Positions 5,488 to 12,475 of a stretch of DNA of 20,322 bases are shown piece after piece. The position numbers and the translations under genes were made by a program. Numbering within the stretch: the stretch's first letter is position 1; every line of letters starts with the position of its first letter. Origin of the DNA: Verrucomicrobia bacterium 12-59-8 (GTDB lineage Bacteria > Verrucomicrobiota > Verrucomicrobiae > Verrucomicrobiales > Verrucomicrobiaceae); NCBI GenBank assembly GCA_002279765.1, contig NCCR01000097.1:1-20322 (forward strand), written 5' to 3'. Under the pieces are notes generated by a model. The model made no database searches, was not told the origin of the DNA, and saw only the letters and a list, made by a program, of their open reading frames with translations.

Positions 5488-7897
5488 CCGTCCACGGCAT
5501 GTGCTCGGTGAGGCGACGAATTTCGTTCTCGGCGACACCGAGCACCTTGGCGACATCGCCAAACGCGGAGCGGGCCTGGAAGGTATTGAACCCACCCACG
5601 ATGGCCGCGTGCTCGGGGCCGTAGCGATCCAGCAGCAGACGCACAACGTCGTCTTTGCGGTCATGCGCGAAGTCGATGTCGATGTCCGGCAGCTTTTGCA
5701 GCGCCATGCGGTCGCGGTTGAGGAAGCGTTTGAAGTAAAGCTCAAAGCGGATGGGGCAGACGTTGCTGATGCCGAGCGCGTAGCACACCAGCGAATCCGC
5801 CGCACTGCCTCGGGTGATCCAGCCAATGCCAAGAGCGGCGCACTCCTGGAGCAAATGCCAGACGGTGAGGAAGTACTCTTCATATCCAACCTCCGCGATG
5901 ATGGAAAGCTCCTCGCGCAACTGCGCCTCGTGCTGCTTGGCCTTGCTGCCGTAGCGGTTGCGCAGGCCGTCATGCGCAAGCCGATACAGCATGGCCGCAG
6001 CCGTGCTGCCATCGGCAGGAGTGTAGAGTGGAAAGCGCAGGGTTTTGAAATCGAAAGCAAACTCGCACTGCAACACGATGTCCTGCGCGGCCTGCATAGC
6101 GGCTGCGGAATAACTCCATTGTGCAGGCGGATGAAAAGCGAGGTCACCGCGCCGTTTCTTCGCATGCTTCTCATGCAGCAGCGTGAGCGTCTTCATGCTC
6201 TGCACGATGTCGAAGAACACCTTATCCTCCGCCTTGTGATAACGAATCTCCGGTAATGCCACAGCGGTGCTGTCAGCCGCCAGGATGATCAAGCCCTCAC
6301 GGTAATCGTGCATTTGTGCCGGAGTGATGCAGGCATCGTTATTGAACGAGAGCAAACGGCACAGGTTTTGGTAGCCGCGCACGTTCTGCACATAGGCCAG
6401 CAGCGGCTTCTTATCGCAGCACAGCTCCGCGCCAATGATGGGCTTGATCCCGGCGGCTGTTGCGGCCTCGAAGAACGGCACGGAGGCGTGCAGATTTTTA
6501 TCCGTGAGCGCCACCGCAGGCATGTCATGCGCAGCAGCAGCTGCGATGATGGCGGGAATCGTGAGCGTGGAATCAAGAAAGCTGTAGCAGCTCTTCACAT
6601 TCAGCGCAGGCACGGCGAGACGTGCGGTAGGGCTGATGATTTGTGGCCCCGTGCTGTGACGCTCCCGCAAAACGCGATTCGTCACGCTGGCAGTGGGATC
6701 GGTAACAAGCTGCGGCTTGGGCAAAGTTTGCCGAGGTGCCTGCCGGTGCTGCGAGAGCCACAGATCATGCCCGCGCATGATGCTGCGATTTCCACGACGA
6801 AGATCGTCCACCACGAGCGAGAGCGTGTGCAGGCGCTCGCGTTTCATGTCGGACTGCTCCAGCGGCAGCACATTGCAGAAGCCCGTCTCATACACCTTGG
6901 TGAAGCGCAGGCCGATGAGGCGTACGCTGACTCGGCGCTCCCACGCACGGGTGAGCATGGCTTGCAGCAGCGGATAAAGATCATGCTCCAGGTCGGTTGG
7001 TTCATCGAGACTGGTGGAGCGTGTCACCTCGTCCATGTCGTTGTAGCGCAGGCGCAGTGTCACGGTGCGGATGCTTTTGCCATCCTCGCGCACACGGCGC
7101 ATGAGCGTATCCGCCATGGCCCGCAGACGGGCGATGATGAAGGCGGTATCCGTGGTGTCCTGCGCGAAGGTTTCCTGCTCGCCGTAGCTTTTCGCCGCAG
7201 GGGCATCGCAGACCACCGGGCGGAGGTCATTGCCCAGAGCGTAGTCATGCAGGGCCGGGGCACCGGAACCGACGAGCAATGAAAGCTCATCCACCGGCGT
7301 ACGCGCAATGTGCTCGACCATGCGCAGCCCGGCGGTGTTGAGCCTGGCCGCGAGTTGCGGGCCGACCTGCGGCAGCCATTTGTTTTCCAGCGGCCAGAGA
7401 AAGCCCTGCTCATAACCGGGAGCCACTTCGATGAAGCAATGCGGCTTGCGCAGCTTGCTGGCGATCTGCGACACCAGCTTGTTCGTCCCCACACCCACGG
7501 ACACTGAGAGCTTCAAACTCTGCGCGATGGCCTTCTGCATTTTCGCCGCAGCGTCACAGGCCTTTGTCTGCCTTGCGCCGTGGAGATCGAGGTAGCATTC
7601 ATCAATCGAAGCCAGCTCCACGATGGGCGTGAAGTCATAGGCATACGAAAACATCAGGTGCGAGAAGCGCTCGTACTTGTCGAAGTCACACGGCAGCACG
7701 ATGAGATTGGGGCAGAGCTTCCGCGCCCGTGCGGTGGGCATGGGCGTGTAGATGCCCAGCTTCCGCGCCTCATAGCTGGCGGAGGCGATGATGCCGCGCC
7801 GCTCGCCACCCACCGCCACCGGGCGGCCTCGCAGCTTTGTATCAGCCGCCTGCTCCACGGAGGCAAAGAACGCATCCGCATCGAAGTGCAGAATCAT
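5363..7897 (-). CDS. N-terminal part of a DinB (Y-family) - DnaE (C-family) fusion DNA polymerase, frameshifted near 5485
   Basis: Residues 1-370 are a Y-family translesion polymerase: FDADAFFASVEQ (5-16, catalytic Asp6 and steric-gate Phe11), RKLGIYTPMPTARA, SIDECYLDL (97-105, catalytic Asp99/Glu100), SVSVGVGTNKLVSQIASKL, a helix-hairpin-helix, and a little-finger domain. All catalytic acids are present, so it is DinB/Pol IV-like and not the inactive ImuB. A Pro-rich linker (386-428) leads into a DnaE module. Its PHP domain starts ALNVKSCYSFLD (431-442) and has TDKN at 465-468, where family metal ligands (LHxHS, TDH) are replaced. The palm follows with RGSAADSLVCYALGI (696-710) and PDIDIDF (737-743, catalytic Asp pair). 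Homology leaves this frame at about residue 804 and resumes at 5484 with a net one-base shift; the last about 40 codons here are out of frame. The start is 6 bp after the UmuD-like stop codon, so the two are probably co-translated under LexA control. Confidence 0.9.
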   Translation of the reverse strand: MILHFDADAFFASVEQAADTKLRGRPVAVGGERRGIIASASYEARKLGIYTPMPTARARKLCPNLIVLPCDFDKYERFSHLMFSYAYDFTPIVELASIDECYLDLHGARQTKACDAAAKMQKAIAQSLKLSVSVGVGTNKLVSQIASKLRKPHCFIEVAPGYEQGFLWPLENKWLPQVGPQLAARLNTAGLRMVEHIARTPVDELSLLVGSGAPALHDYALGNDLRPVVCDAPAAKSYGEQETFAQDTTDTAFIIARLRAMADTLMRRVREDGKSIRTVTLRLRYNDMDEVTRSTSLDEPTDLEHDLYPLLQAMLTRAWERRVSVRLIGLRFTKVYETGFCNVLPLEQSDMKRERLHTLSLVVDDLRRGNRSIMRGHDLWLSQHRQAPRQTLPKPQLVTDPTASVTNRVLRERHSTGPQIISPTARLAVPALNVKSCYSFLDSTLTIPAIIAAAAAHDMPAVALTDKNLHASVPFFEAATAAGIKPIIGAELCCDKKPLLAYVQNVRGYQNLCRLLSFNNDACITPAQMHDYREGLIILAADSTAVALPEIRYHKAEDKVFFDIVQSMKTLTLLHEKHAKKRRGDLAFHPPAQWSYSAAAMQAAQDIVLQCEFAFDFKTLRFPLYTPADGSTAAAMLYRLAHDGLRNRYGSKAKQHEAQLREELSIIAEVGYEEYFLTVWHLLQECAALGIGWITRGSAADSLVCYALGISNVCPIRFELYFKRFLNRDRMALQKLPDIDIDFAHDRKDDVVRLLLDRYGPEHAAIVGGFNTFQARSAFGDVAKVLGVAENEIRRLTEHMPWTDARHAADAVGGAAAHGLAHGRDARWLSTLRQDAPLRRGALA

Positions 7898-7903
7898 GGC
7901 GCA

Positions 7904-8356
7904 TCAGCTCTTGGAAAGCCGCAGCAGCGCGATGAGTACCCCCTGGATGACCAGCTCCCGCGCCGGAATCAGGTCAGGGTACTTCGGATTCGAGGCACGC
8001 AGGTAAGGCACGCCGTTTTGCACGACGAAGCGCTTCAGGGTCGTCTCGCCGTCGATCAAAGCTGCCACGATGTCGCCATGCTTCGCCTCACGGAACTCCA
8101 TAATGACGATGTCGCCCTCCAGAATGGCCGCATTGCGCATGGAGTCGCCCCGGACTTTCAGGGCAAAGGTGCGAGCGTTTTTGGGCAGTCGCAGCGTCGT
8201 GGGGTCGATGTCGATGCAGCCATCCACCCGCCCCTCTTGCTGTTCAGGCTTACCCGCGATGATGCTGCCCAAAAGTGGAATCTGGTGGCGAATCCACGAG
8301 CGGGCTTCGGACAGCCAAAGGAAATGCAGGGACTTGCGCTGGAATGGGGTGATCAT
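7904..8356 (-). CDS. UmuD/LexA-like self-cleaving S24 protease without DNA-binding domain
   Basis: 150 aa with a complete LexA-fold peptidase. The cleavage site is Ala34-Gly35 in PLLGSIIAGKP. The catalytic Ser72 is in VRGDSMRNAAILEGDIVIM and the catalytic Lys108 in DGETTLKRF. Only about 33 residues precede the cleavage site, so there is no helix-turn-helix, as in UmuD. By family knowledge, RecA-stimulated self-cleavage would yield a UmuD'-like partner that licenses a translesion polymerase. Here the adjoining polymerase gene starts 6 bp downstream. The first residues (TPFQRKSLHFLW) resemble LexA's first helix, suggesting descent from a LexA that lost its HTH. The ATG at 8356 is only 9 bp from the predicted -10 box, so the mRNA would be leaderless or nearly so; no convincing ribosome site is present. 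It could be named umuD, but sequence alone does not separate UmuD from a truncated LexA. Confidence 0.9.
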   Translation of the reverse strand: MITPFQRKSLHFLWLSEARSWIRHQIPLLGSIIAGKPEQQEGRVDGCIDIDPTTLRLPKNARTFALKVRGDSMRNAAILEGDIVIMEFREAKHGDIVAALIDGETTLKRFVVQNGVPYLRASNPKYPDLIPARELVIQGVLIALLRLSKS

Positions 8357-8364
8357 GCGCCACC

Positions 8365-8392
8365 CATATACTGTTCTTTAGAACAGTTTCAA
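8365..8392 (-). promoter_or_regulatory. LexA-controlled promoter with operator in the spacer
   Basis: Read on the minus strand: -35 TTGAAA (8392-8387), a 16-bp spacer, and -10 TATATG (8370-8365). The spacer contains the perfect palindrome TGTTCTAAAGAACA (8372-8385). This is exactly the TGTTC-N4-GAACA operator reported for Verrucomicrobia LexA, placed where a bound repressor would block RNA polymerase. It drives the UmuD-like gene and the fusion polymerase. It overlaps the last codons and stop of the upstream SRAP gene, so that gene is not covered by this promoter. Confidence 0.88.
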
Positions 8393-9172
8393 TTGCGGAC
8401 TTGCTTCATTTTCAACAGAGACCGGCTCATCCCCCGCCTGTGGAACAGGGGGCGCTATCGGGCGCAACGCCTCCTCACTCTTGTTACGGGCCTGATTGGC
8501 GGCAGTGGAGACGCGATAGGCCTCCAGGTGCTCGCTTTCATAGGGCTTGAAGAGGGCGCGGAGGGCGTCCGCCTGCATGCCCGGCTGCATCCAGGCGAGG
8601 GCGTTTTCGTCTTCCAAAATCAGCGGAGAGCGGTCGTGGAACTTCGCCATGTAGCGCCCCGGCGGCGTAGTGACCACGCTCATGGAGGTGATGACGGGAC
8701 CGCTTTCAAAATCTTCCGGGTGGGGACTCTCCCACACATCCCAGATGCCCGCCAGCAGTAGCGGCGCATCGTCCGTGCGATGGATGAAGTAGGGCGTCGT
8801 GCGGTCCGGCCACTCATGCCAACCGCGCACCGGAATGAGGCAGCGCTGGCGCAGAATCGGCCCCCGGTAGGAAGCCAGCTCAAAGACGCTCTCACAACGG
8901 GCATTGAACGTGAGTCCAAACTTCTTCGCCACCTCCGCCTTGCTGCCCTTGGCCCAAGATGGCACGAGGCCAAAGCGCATGCGCTCCATGCCCACCTCGC
9001 CAGCTTCCATGGTGAGCACGTCGGCATAGTCCGTGGGGCAGATGTTGTTGACCACCTGCACCCCGGCCTTCTTGTCCTCGTCCTTTTTCGCTTTGCGCCG
9101 CTCAATGCGCAGCTTCTTCCCCGCGAGCGAAAGCGCAGGGATACTCGCAAACTGGTTCAGACGGCCACACAT
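8378..9172 (-). CDS. SRAP-family (YedK/HMCES-like) abasic-site DNA-protein crosslinking protein
   Basis: 264 aa. The start is set at ATG 9172 because the family needs Cys directly after the initiator Met (MCGRLNQ); the longer in-frame start at 9190 would bury it. Family landmarks: Cys2, NNICPTDYADV (42-52), MRFGLVPSWAKG (65-76), FNARCES with Asn90, CLIPVRGWHEW with Glu120, and KFHDRSPLIL with His179. The processed N-terminal Cys attacks the aldehyde of an abasic site in single-stranded DNA, forming a thiazolidine crosslink that shields the lesion; the Glu and His assist formation or reversal. A basic insert (residues 20-36, Lys/Arg-rich) near the N-terminus could add DNA affinity. It sits between hsdM (169 bp upstream) and the LexA-controlled polymerase pair, matching the known association of SRAP genes with SOS mutagenesis genes. 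I see no LexA box of its own. Confidence 0.93.
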   Translation of the reverse strand: MCGRLNQFASIPALSLAGKKLRIERRKAKKDEDKKAGVQVVNNICPTDYADVLTMEAGEVGMERMRFGLVPSWAKGSKAEVAKKFGLTFNARCESVFELASYRGPILRQRCLIPVRGWHEWPDRTTPYFIHRTDDAPLLLAGIWDVWESPHPEDFESGPVITSMSVVTTPPGRYMAKFHDRSPLILEDENALAWMQPGMQADALRALFKPYESEHLEAYRVSTAANQARNKSEEALRPIAPPVPQAGDEPVSVENEASPQLKLF

Positions 9173-9292
9173 GGGCGCAGCAAAGCGCACTCAGCCGTAG
9201 AGGCAAATCAGAACGCACTGAGCACGATCAAGGTGGTGGATTTAGGATGCCCCAACGCCTGCCACAAACGAAAAGACAGCCCAATAGCTTGC

Positions 9293-9314
9293 CTCCCCAC
9301 CGCTCATCTCTGCA
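9293..9314. repeat. 22-bp block shared with the HsdM-like remnant 3' flank (copy 2)
   Basis: Lies 27 bp downstream of the hsdM stop codon. On the minus strand it begins TGCAGAGATGAGCGG and matches 2321-2342 at 20 of 22 positions. A 21-residue ORF starting MSGGEASYWAVFSFVAGVG begins inside it (9307 to 9242). It may be a relic of a gene that once followed the modification subunit. Confidence 0.6.
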
Positions 9315-9341
9315 AATGTCGGCACGGTCCTTTCCAATGCT

Positions 9342-10838
9342 CTAAGCCTTCTTCGCCAGCTTCGCCGCGATTTTAGCGAACATCTCCTGTGCGGTCGCCA
9401 GCTCGTCGGCTATCTCGGTCGCGATGATGTCGGGCGCGGGCAGGCTGTCGGTGTCGGTAAGGCTTTGGTCTTTGATCCAGAAGAGGTCTAGGCTCAGCTT
9501 GTCGCGCTTCACCAGTTCGGCGTAGTTGTAGCTCCGCCAGCGTCCATTCGGGTTCGTCTCGCTCCAGGTGGCCTTGCGCTTGGCGGTGGCTCCCGGCTTG
9601 TAGCACTCCACGAACTCGTCGAAGTCCTTCCGCTGAATCGGTGACTGCTTCTGGGTGAAGTGCAAGTTCGTGCGCAGGTCATACACCCACAGCTTGTCTG
9701 TCCAGGCTTGCTTGCGCCCTTCCATCTTTTCAAAGAAAAGCACGTTCGCTTTCACGCCGGGGGAATACCAGATGCCCGTGGGCAGGCGTAGCAGCGTATG
9801 CAGGCGGCACTTCTCCAGCAGGTGCTTGCGCACCTTCTCACCAGCCCCGCCTTCAAAGAGCACGTTGTCAGGCAGCACCACGGCAGCGCGCCCGTTGATC
9901 TTGAGCAGGCTGTAAATGTGCTGCACGAAGTTGAGCTGCTTGTTGCTCGTGCTTGTCCAGAAATCCTCGCGCACGATCACTTGATCATCTTTCTCGGTGT
10001 CGCCTTCCTCGTTCACGAATAGAAGGTTTTGCTTTTTGCCAAACGGCGGATTGGCGAGAATCATCGAATACTCCCGGCTCCACGGCGCGGCGAGGCTATC
10101 GTGCCCCGTGTGCATCACGATCTTATTTCCGCCGATGCCGTGCAAATAGAGATTCATCGCACACATGCGCCCAACCTTGGGCGAAAGCTCCATGCCCTCG
10201 ATGAGCTCCTCGCGGAGTTTCTTCTTTTCCTCGCGGTCGAGCGACTTCTCGAAACGGTCGAGCACATGCTGAAAAGCTACACAGAGAAAGCCGCCCGTAC
10301 CGGCGGCAGGGTCGCAAATGCTGTCTTGCGGCGTGGGCTGCATCACCTCGCACATCGTTTGAATAACCGGGCGCGGAGTGAAGTACTGGCCTGCGCCGCG
10401 TGCCGATTCGGAGGCGCTGCGCTGCATGAGTTCTTCGTAAATCGTGCCTTTCACGTCCACGGGCAGGCCAAGCCAGTCTTCCTTGTCGATAAGGTTCACG
10501 ATGAGCTGTTGCAGCAGCGCAGGATTGTGAATCTCACAGCGGGCATTCTTGAAGATCACTCCCAGCATCCCCTTGGAATGGGAGAGCTTCTCCAGGATGT
10601 CCCTGTAATGATCCTCCAGCGCCGCCCCGCTCCTGTTGAGCAGGGACTTCCAGCCGTATTCCTTCGGGAATGAAGCAGGCTGGTTATAGGGCGGCTCGGT
10701 GAGCTGGTCCGCCATCTTGAGAAAGAGCAGCAGCGTGAGCTGCTCCACATACTCGAAACAACTCAGGCCCGCGCCTTGTAAAACGCCAGCATAGCTCCAG
10801 GCGCGTTTGCCAATGGTGGATGAATCTATCAGGGACAT
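9342..10838 (-). CDS. hsdM: Type I restriction-modification system, modification (N6-adenine methyltransferase) subunit
   Basis: 498 aa with the HsdM layout. An N-terminal helical domain (about 10-140, CFEYVEQLTLLLFLKMADQL) is followed by GAGQYFTPRPVIQTM (148-162), the AdoMet-binding motif DPAAGTGGF (176-184), and the catalytic motif NPPFG (263-267). A C-terminal helical region ends in KIAAKLAKKA. It transfers a methyl group from AdoMet to N6 of adenine in the HsdS-defined site, and in the full complex marks self DNA. The start is 2 bp after the hsdS stop (TGATTATG arrangement), indicating translational coupling. Gene order hsdR-hsdS-hsdM is less usual than R-M-S but complete. The length is normal, with no broken motif. 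Confidence 0.96.
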   Translation of the reverse strand: MSLIDSSTIGKRAWSYAGVLQGAGLSCFEYVEQLTLLLFLKMADQLTEPPYNQPASFPKEYGWKSLLNRSGAALEDHYRDILEKLSHSKGMLGVIFKNARCEIHNPALLQQLIVNLIDKEDWLGLPVDVKGTIYEELMQRSASESARGAGQYFTPRPVIQTMCEVMQPTPQDSICDPAAGTGGFLCVAFQHVLDRFEKSLDREEKKKLREELIEGMELSPKVGRMCAMNLYLHGIGGNKIVMHTGHDSLAAPWSREYSMILANPPFGKKQNLLFVNEEGDTEKDDQVIVREDFWTSTSNKQLNFVQHIYSLLKINGRAAVVLPDNVLFEGGAGEKVRKHLLEKCRLHTLLRLPTGIWYSPGVKANVLFFEKMEGRKQAWTDKLWVYDLRTNLHFTQKQSPIQRKDFDEFVECYKPGATAKRKATWSETNPNGRWRSYNYAELVKRDKLSLDLFWIKDQSLTDTDSLPAPDIIATEIADELATAQEMFAKIAAKLAKKA

Positions 10839-10840
10839 AA

Positions 10841-12475
10841 TCAGGTACTCTTGCTGGCGCGTTTGCTCGCGGCCTTCTTCATTAATGGTTTGGCCTGCTT
10901 GCTGGCGCTCTGGGTGGCAGCGCGGGCACTAGCGGCCACGCGGGCACGTTCTGCCCGTTCGGTGGCGATGCGTTTCAGCAGTTCGGCGGCGGGTTCGTCG
11001 TTCGGGTATTGCCGCACGAGTTGGCCGGTGAAGGCGTGGCGTAGGATGGATTGCCGCAAACCTTTGGCACTCTTGAGCTTCGCGGCGATGTCGGCCTCCA
11101 GATGGTCAATCACGGAAAGCTGCGCTTCTACGGCTTCGACGATTGCTTCTTGCTCCGCGAGTGGAGGGAGAGGTAAAACAATCTTCGCGAGGTCGGGCTG
11201 TGCAATCTTCCAGATACCTGCGGTTGTCTTCGCTGCTTTTTCAATTTGCGTTCTGGCGCAGCTAGACGCCCATAAGACAGGGAAAAGACGTGTTTCCTTG
11301 ATGGCCGGAACAAACCGGAGTCTCATCATTGTATCGGGAAATATCACCGCATCTGGTGGCTCTTGCGCGGTGGTGCCACGGCCAACGAGTTTCTTTGAGC
11401 CATTGCCCCGACAAACAAAGAAATCGCCATCTTCAATCCACAGATCGTCCACATCTTTTTCCCTCAGCGGAAGCCAGCGACGCTTGGAATAATCAAAGCC
11501 ATTCTCAGACATGGCACTCAAACGAAGCGCGGCAATACCTGGGGGCGAATCACTGCCTTTCACTGAGATGCCGTTAATGATTGGAGGCACGCTAAGTGTG
11601 TCAACGTTTGTCCAAATCCAACTATCCGGCAGGCTTGGCGAATTGGGCTTTTCGGGCAATTGTGGTTCACGATACCTTGCCTTCCAATTTTTCGGCGGCT
11701 CTTTACCTGCTTCCCGGAACTTGCGGAGCTGGTCTTCTTCCCAGCGGCGGCGGCGTTCGGTGAGAATGCGGGAGAGCAGGGCGGAGGCGGGTTCGGTGTC
11801 GGGGTGTTGGGCGCGCCAGTCGGCAGTCAAATCACCCTCTACGGCAGCTTTCAACACGGCAGCGCGGTAGTGCTTGAGCTTCTTCTGCACCCGCTCCAGC
11901 GCAGCGACTCCAGCGTCGAGATCGGAGAGAAGTTCGTCGAGCGTGTCCGCGATACGTTCTTGTTCTCGGCTAGATGGCAAGGCAAACGGGACAGTTTTCG
12001 CCAACGGCTCGGCTGCGATGCTGGCTTGATTAACGTGATTCTTGCAGCGATGCAGGAAGTACCCTGACATCCAAAGAAAATGAAGTTGCTTGGCTGTGAA
12101 AACAGAACTCATGCCATCTTCCAACCGGATGCGCGTCATGTGGTTGGAATACGCCATGCGGTCATCAATGGGAATGGCTGTTGTTTTACCAATCAGCTCT
12201 GGACTGTTGGTATTGTTGAACAGCACATCGCCTTTCTGAACGAGCTTCGGAACCTCGCCTGTCAGATGCTTCACAAAGCTAAGATCAAACCTGCCTTCCC
12301 TGTCGACGTTCATCGGGCGAAGGTGCGGAACGCCCTCGCCGCTTGCATTATGAGCGCCGGACGGAAAACCGGATGAAATATCCTTCGCAATTGACTCTAT
12401 GGCAACCAATGACCAGCCATCAGGTAGGGGCGATGATCGGAGCGGATGATGATCGAAAACAAATGGTTCACTCAT
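10841..12475 (-). CDS. hsdS: Type I restriction-modification system, specificity subunit
   Basis: 544 aa with the two-repeat HsdS plan. Target-recognition domain 1 (about 15-160) begins PLPDGWSLVAIESI. A conserved coiled-coil spacer follows (about 170-225, SREQERIADTLDELLSDLDA). Domain 2 (about 285-430) begins SLPDSWIWTNVDTL. A second conserved helix (PLAEQEAIVEAVEAQLSVID) and SILRHAFTGQLV come next. Each domain reads one half of a bipartite DNA site. The tail (about 505-544) is Arg/Lys/Ala-rich, ending in KKAASKRASKST, and extends past the usual HsdS end; it may add nonspecific DNA binding. The ATG overlaps the hsdR stop by 4 bp (12472-12475). The recognition sequence cannot be predicted from this. 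Confidence 0.95.
   Translation of the reverse strand: MSEPFVFDHHPLRSSPLPDGWSLVAIESIAKDISSGFPSGAHNASGEGVPHLRPMNVDREGRFDLSFVKHLTGEVPKLVQKGDVLFNNTNSPELIGKTTAIPIDDRMAYSNHMTRIRLEDGMSSVFTAKQLHFLWMSGYFLHRCKNHVNQASIAAEPLAKTVPFALPSSREQERIADTLDELLSDLDAGVAALERVQKKLKHYRAAVLKAAVEGDLTADWRAQHPDTEPASALLSRILTERRRRWEEDQLRKFREAGKEPPKNWKARYREPQLPEKPNSPSLPDSWIWTNVDTLSVPPIINGISVKGSDSPPGIAALRLSAMSENGFDYSKRRWLPLREKDVDDLWIEDGDFFVCRGNGSKKLVGRGTTAQEPPDAVIFPDTMMRLRFVPAIKETRLFPVLWASSCARTQIEKAAKTTAGIWKIAQPDLAKIVLPLPPLAEQEAIVEAVEAQLSVIDHLEADIAAKLKSAKGLRQSILRHAFTGQLVRQYPNDEPAAELLKRIATERAERARVAASARAATQSASKQAKPLMKKAASKRASKST

Noticed and set aside
5488..6174. Upstream open part of the frame that carries the DnaE C-terminal half
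   Set aside because: Its translation is Ser/Arg/Cys-rich nonsense, while the other frame encodes the conserved PHP/palm region; only the part below about 5487 is real coding.
6780..7897. Interpretation of the Y-family domain as ImuB
   Set aside because: ImuB lacks the catalytic acids; this domain keeps Asp6, Asp99 and Glu100, so it is DinB-like.
7580..8761. 393-codon plus-strand open frame
   Set aside because: Runs antisense through three well-supported genes (fusion polymerase, UmuD-like, SRAP).
9173..9341. A LexA box upstream of the SRAP gene
   Set aside because: Only an isolated GAAC half-match is present; no TGTTC-N4-GAACA palindrome was found in this gap.
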